A stretch of 64,000 bases of DNA from CADCVT01 sp036389485 (GTDB lineage Bacteria; Actinomycetota; Thermoleophilia; Solirubrobacterales; Solirubrobacteraceae). This document shows positions 62,844-64,000 of this stretch, piece after piece. The position numbers and the translations under genes were made by a program. Where the stretch lies: assembly GCA_036389485.1 (NCBI GenBank), contig DASVPR010000029.1, positions 1 through 64,000 of the forward strand, read 5' to 3'. The stretch's first letter is position 1; each line of letters opens with the position of its first letter. The notes beneath the pieces were generated by a model. It was not told where the DNA came from. It was given only the letters and a program-made list of their open reading frames with translations, and did no database searches.

Positions 62844-64000
62844 TTACGGATCCGGCTGCTGTGCCGCGCGCGTCTGAGCTTCCGCGATGAGCTGCTCGTC
62901 GAAGCTGTGCGTCCCCGCCAGCCACTTGATCGCGTCGGGGAGCTGGCGACGATAGGCCGCTTCCCGCTCGACGTAGACCGCTGGCGGAAGCTGCGCCCAC
63001 TCGAGAGGGTTGGTTCCAACCGCCCAGAACACCGATGGCTCGAACAGCTGTTCGCCAGCGAGGCAGAACCGGGGAACCTCTGGCAGCTTCCGCTGGCTCT
63101 CGGCCCAGACGGGCGGGCAGTTGCGCGCAAGGTCGCTCGTCGCGAGAAACGTCCACGGGGAATTTAGGCGAGAGCCGAGGGCCTCGAGCTTCGCAACCTC
63201 GCCTCCCGTTAGACCCGCGCCGTTACGTTTGCATTCGCCGACGACAAGCGACCCGTCGAGGAGTAAGAGGACAAGGTCGGCTTCGCCGATCCGTTCCCCG
63301 TTATCGCGCTCGTAGAAGTCCACCCCGGGGTACATGCCGTAGATCAGGCTGGCCCGGTCGAAATGCGGCTCGAAGAGCCGCGCGAAGTAGCGCATCGCGT
63401 AGAGGTGGACGAGGGCGTCATGCTCAAGAACGCGCAGCAGCGTCTCGCTTCCGCGGTAGCGGAACGTGAGCTGGCTCGGACTGAATGGTCTTTGCATTGC
63501 GCGGCCGCAACCTCGACAAACCATCGGAGGCGAGAGCTCGCCCATCGCACGCCACGCCCTCGCGTTGCAGTGCTCGCACGTCGTGTCGACACCGCGAACG
63601 ATGATCCCGCAGGGCTCGGCCCAAGCAAGCCACGCGTTGGCGGGCTCGCGCCCGAGGAGGTTCACGAGCGTGCTGTGGTCGATCGTGTGCTGCTCATGAT
63701 CACTCGGCGTAGCGGCAATCTGCTCGATGCCCGCCTCGAGCTTCGCAAGGGCTTCGACGTCATCACCCGCAAGGCTGCGCGCGATCTTCTGCACCTTGTC
63801 CCGGAACCAGGTCATTCCCGCCCGCTCGCCGAGTCGGTAGAGCATGCTGAGCACATCTCGCGAGAGCAGGATCTCCATCCCCGCCCATGACCTCACGTGG
63901 CGGAGGAACGCCGCGGCGGCCTGCCCGGCCGACGACGGCGCGATCCTGAGCCCGCGATCGTGCGCGACCGCCGTTAGGACGGTCCAGCCAGCCGGCCACC
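62844..64000 (-). CDS. Zinc-ribbon / PD-(D/E)XK nuclease-like protein (5' end beyond window)
   Basis: The frame is open from the right edge (64000) through the GTG at 63896 to the stop at 62844; residues upstream of that GTG (RIAPSSAGQAAAAFLRHV) look coding, so the gene is probably partial. After a helical region, a zinc-ribbon-like CEHC (TTCEHCNAR)...CRGC occurs at ~108-129 (numbered from 63896). Then GEADLVLLLLDGSLVVGECKRNG at ~206-228 fits the D...E-x-K core of PD-(D/E)XK nucleases. Cys-rich plus nuclease core in an island suggests defence, but no partner genes are visible. Confidence 0.7.
   Translation of the reverse strand, partial: WPAGWTVLTAVAHDRGLRIAPSSAGQAAAAFLRHVRSWAGMEILLSRDVLSMLYRLGERAGMTWFRDKVQKIARSLAGDDVEALAKLEAGIEQIAATPSDHEQHTIDHSTLVNLLGREPANAWLAWAEPCGIIVRGVDTTCEHCNARAWRAMGELSPPMVCRGCGRAMQRPFSPSQLTFRYRGSETLLRVLEHDALVHLYAMRYFARLFEPHFDRASLIYGMYPGVDFYERDNGERIGEADLVLLLLDGSLVVGECKRNGAGLTGGEVAKLEALGSRLNSPWTFLATSDLARNCPPVWAESQRKLPEVPRFCLAGEQLFEPSVFWAVGTNPLEWAQLPPAVYVEREAAYRRQLPDAIKWLAGTHSFDEQLIAEAQTRAAQQPDP

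Noticed and set aside
62611..63156. Minus-strand frame partly overlapping the nuclease-like gene
   Set aside because: Most is out-of-frame sequence of that gene; only the last ~60 codons look slightly coding and have no valid start.
63763..63999. Minus-strand short frame at the right edge
   Set aside because: It is in a different frame from the nuclease-like gene and is Arg-rich; the open frame of the larger gene explains the region better.

Overview
The window is high-GC DNA with many GTG starts, 1-11 bp gene overlaps and short intergenic gaps. The gene content fits a high-GC Gram-positive actinobacterium, most like the Thermoleophilia / Solirubrobacterales lineage: a LigD-type polymerase domain, an MtrA/PhoP-like two-component pair feeding an HtrA lipoprotein, a class-E-like sortase, an L,D-transpeptidase, a PBP1-type synthase, trehalose enzymes and a GAAC-N4-GTTC type SOS box. 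The taxonomic placement is inference; no rRNA gene is present.

Layout. 1-6.6 kb: end of a peptide ABC transporter (two ATPases), a NYN nuclease-like protein, a cysteine hydrolase, a secreted GH26-like protein, a SRPBCC protein, an MMPL exporter and an SDR. 6.8-12.6 kb: a CarS-like lipid nucleotidyltransferase, tRNA-Arg(CCT), exonuclease III, LigD-Pol, a GNAT, a soluble class III adenylate cyclase and a nitronate monooxygenase. 12.6-19.9 kb: a cell-surface acylation cluster with one MBOAT acyltransferase, four SGNH hydrolases and a SpoIID protein. 19.9-30.2 kb: a glutathionyl-hydroquinone reductase-like protein, a GGDEF-EAL protein fused in frame to a subtilase, pyrE, a GCS2 ligase, an L,D-transpeptidase, a CPBP protease, a HAD hydrolase and a GT-C membrane protein. 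30-44 kb: MscS, a PBP, infA-thiL, a FlgM-like peptide, a sortase, a degenerate M28 membrane protein, a response regulator / histidine kinase / HtrA / IMPase operon and two trehalose genes.

44.4-51.4 kb is a core block: rpsF, ssb, rpsR, rplI, dnaB (with a LAGLIDADG intein in the P-loop and a LexA-type box upstream), a DnaC/DnaI-like loader and purA. 51.4-57.7 kb: RDD and other membrane proteins, an oxidoreductase whose start region carries a perfect 45-bp duplication, WecC/WecB-type sugar-nucleotide genes (ManNAcA supply), a class IV aminotransferase and a Pcm-like methyltransferase followed by four GTGCCAGGCAC palindromes. 57.7-60.5 kb: a CHASE2 nucleotide cyclase beside a cNMP-binding/HD-GYP protein, a plausible cAMP to c-di-GMP relay. 

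At 61,989-62,030 lies the 3' part of a tRNA-Lys gene cut exactly at the anticodon loop. It looks like the att scar of an integrated element that occupies the right end of the window. That element carries a small winged-helix-like protein and a zinc-ribbon protein with a PD-(D/E)XK-like nuclease motif that runs off the right edge.

Strongest leads: the c-di-GMP enzyme/subtilase fusion, the cyclase/HD-GYP pair, the tRNA-Lys scar with its nuclease-like cargo, and the SOS-box/intein arrangement at dnaB.
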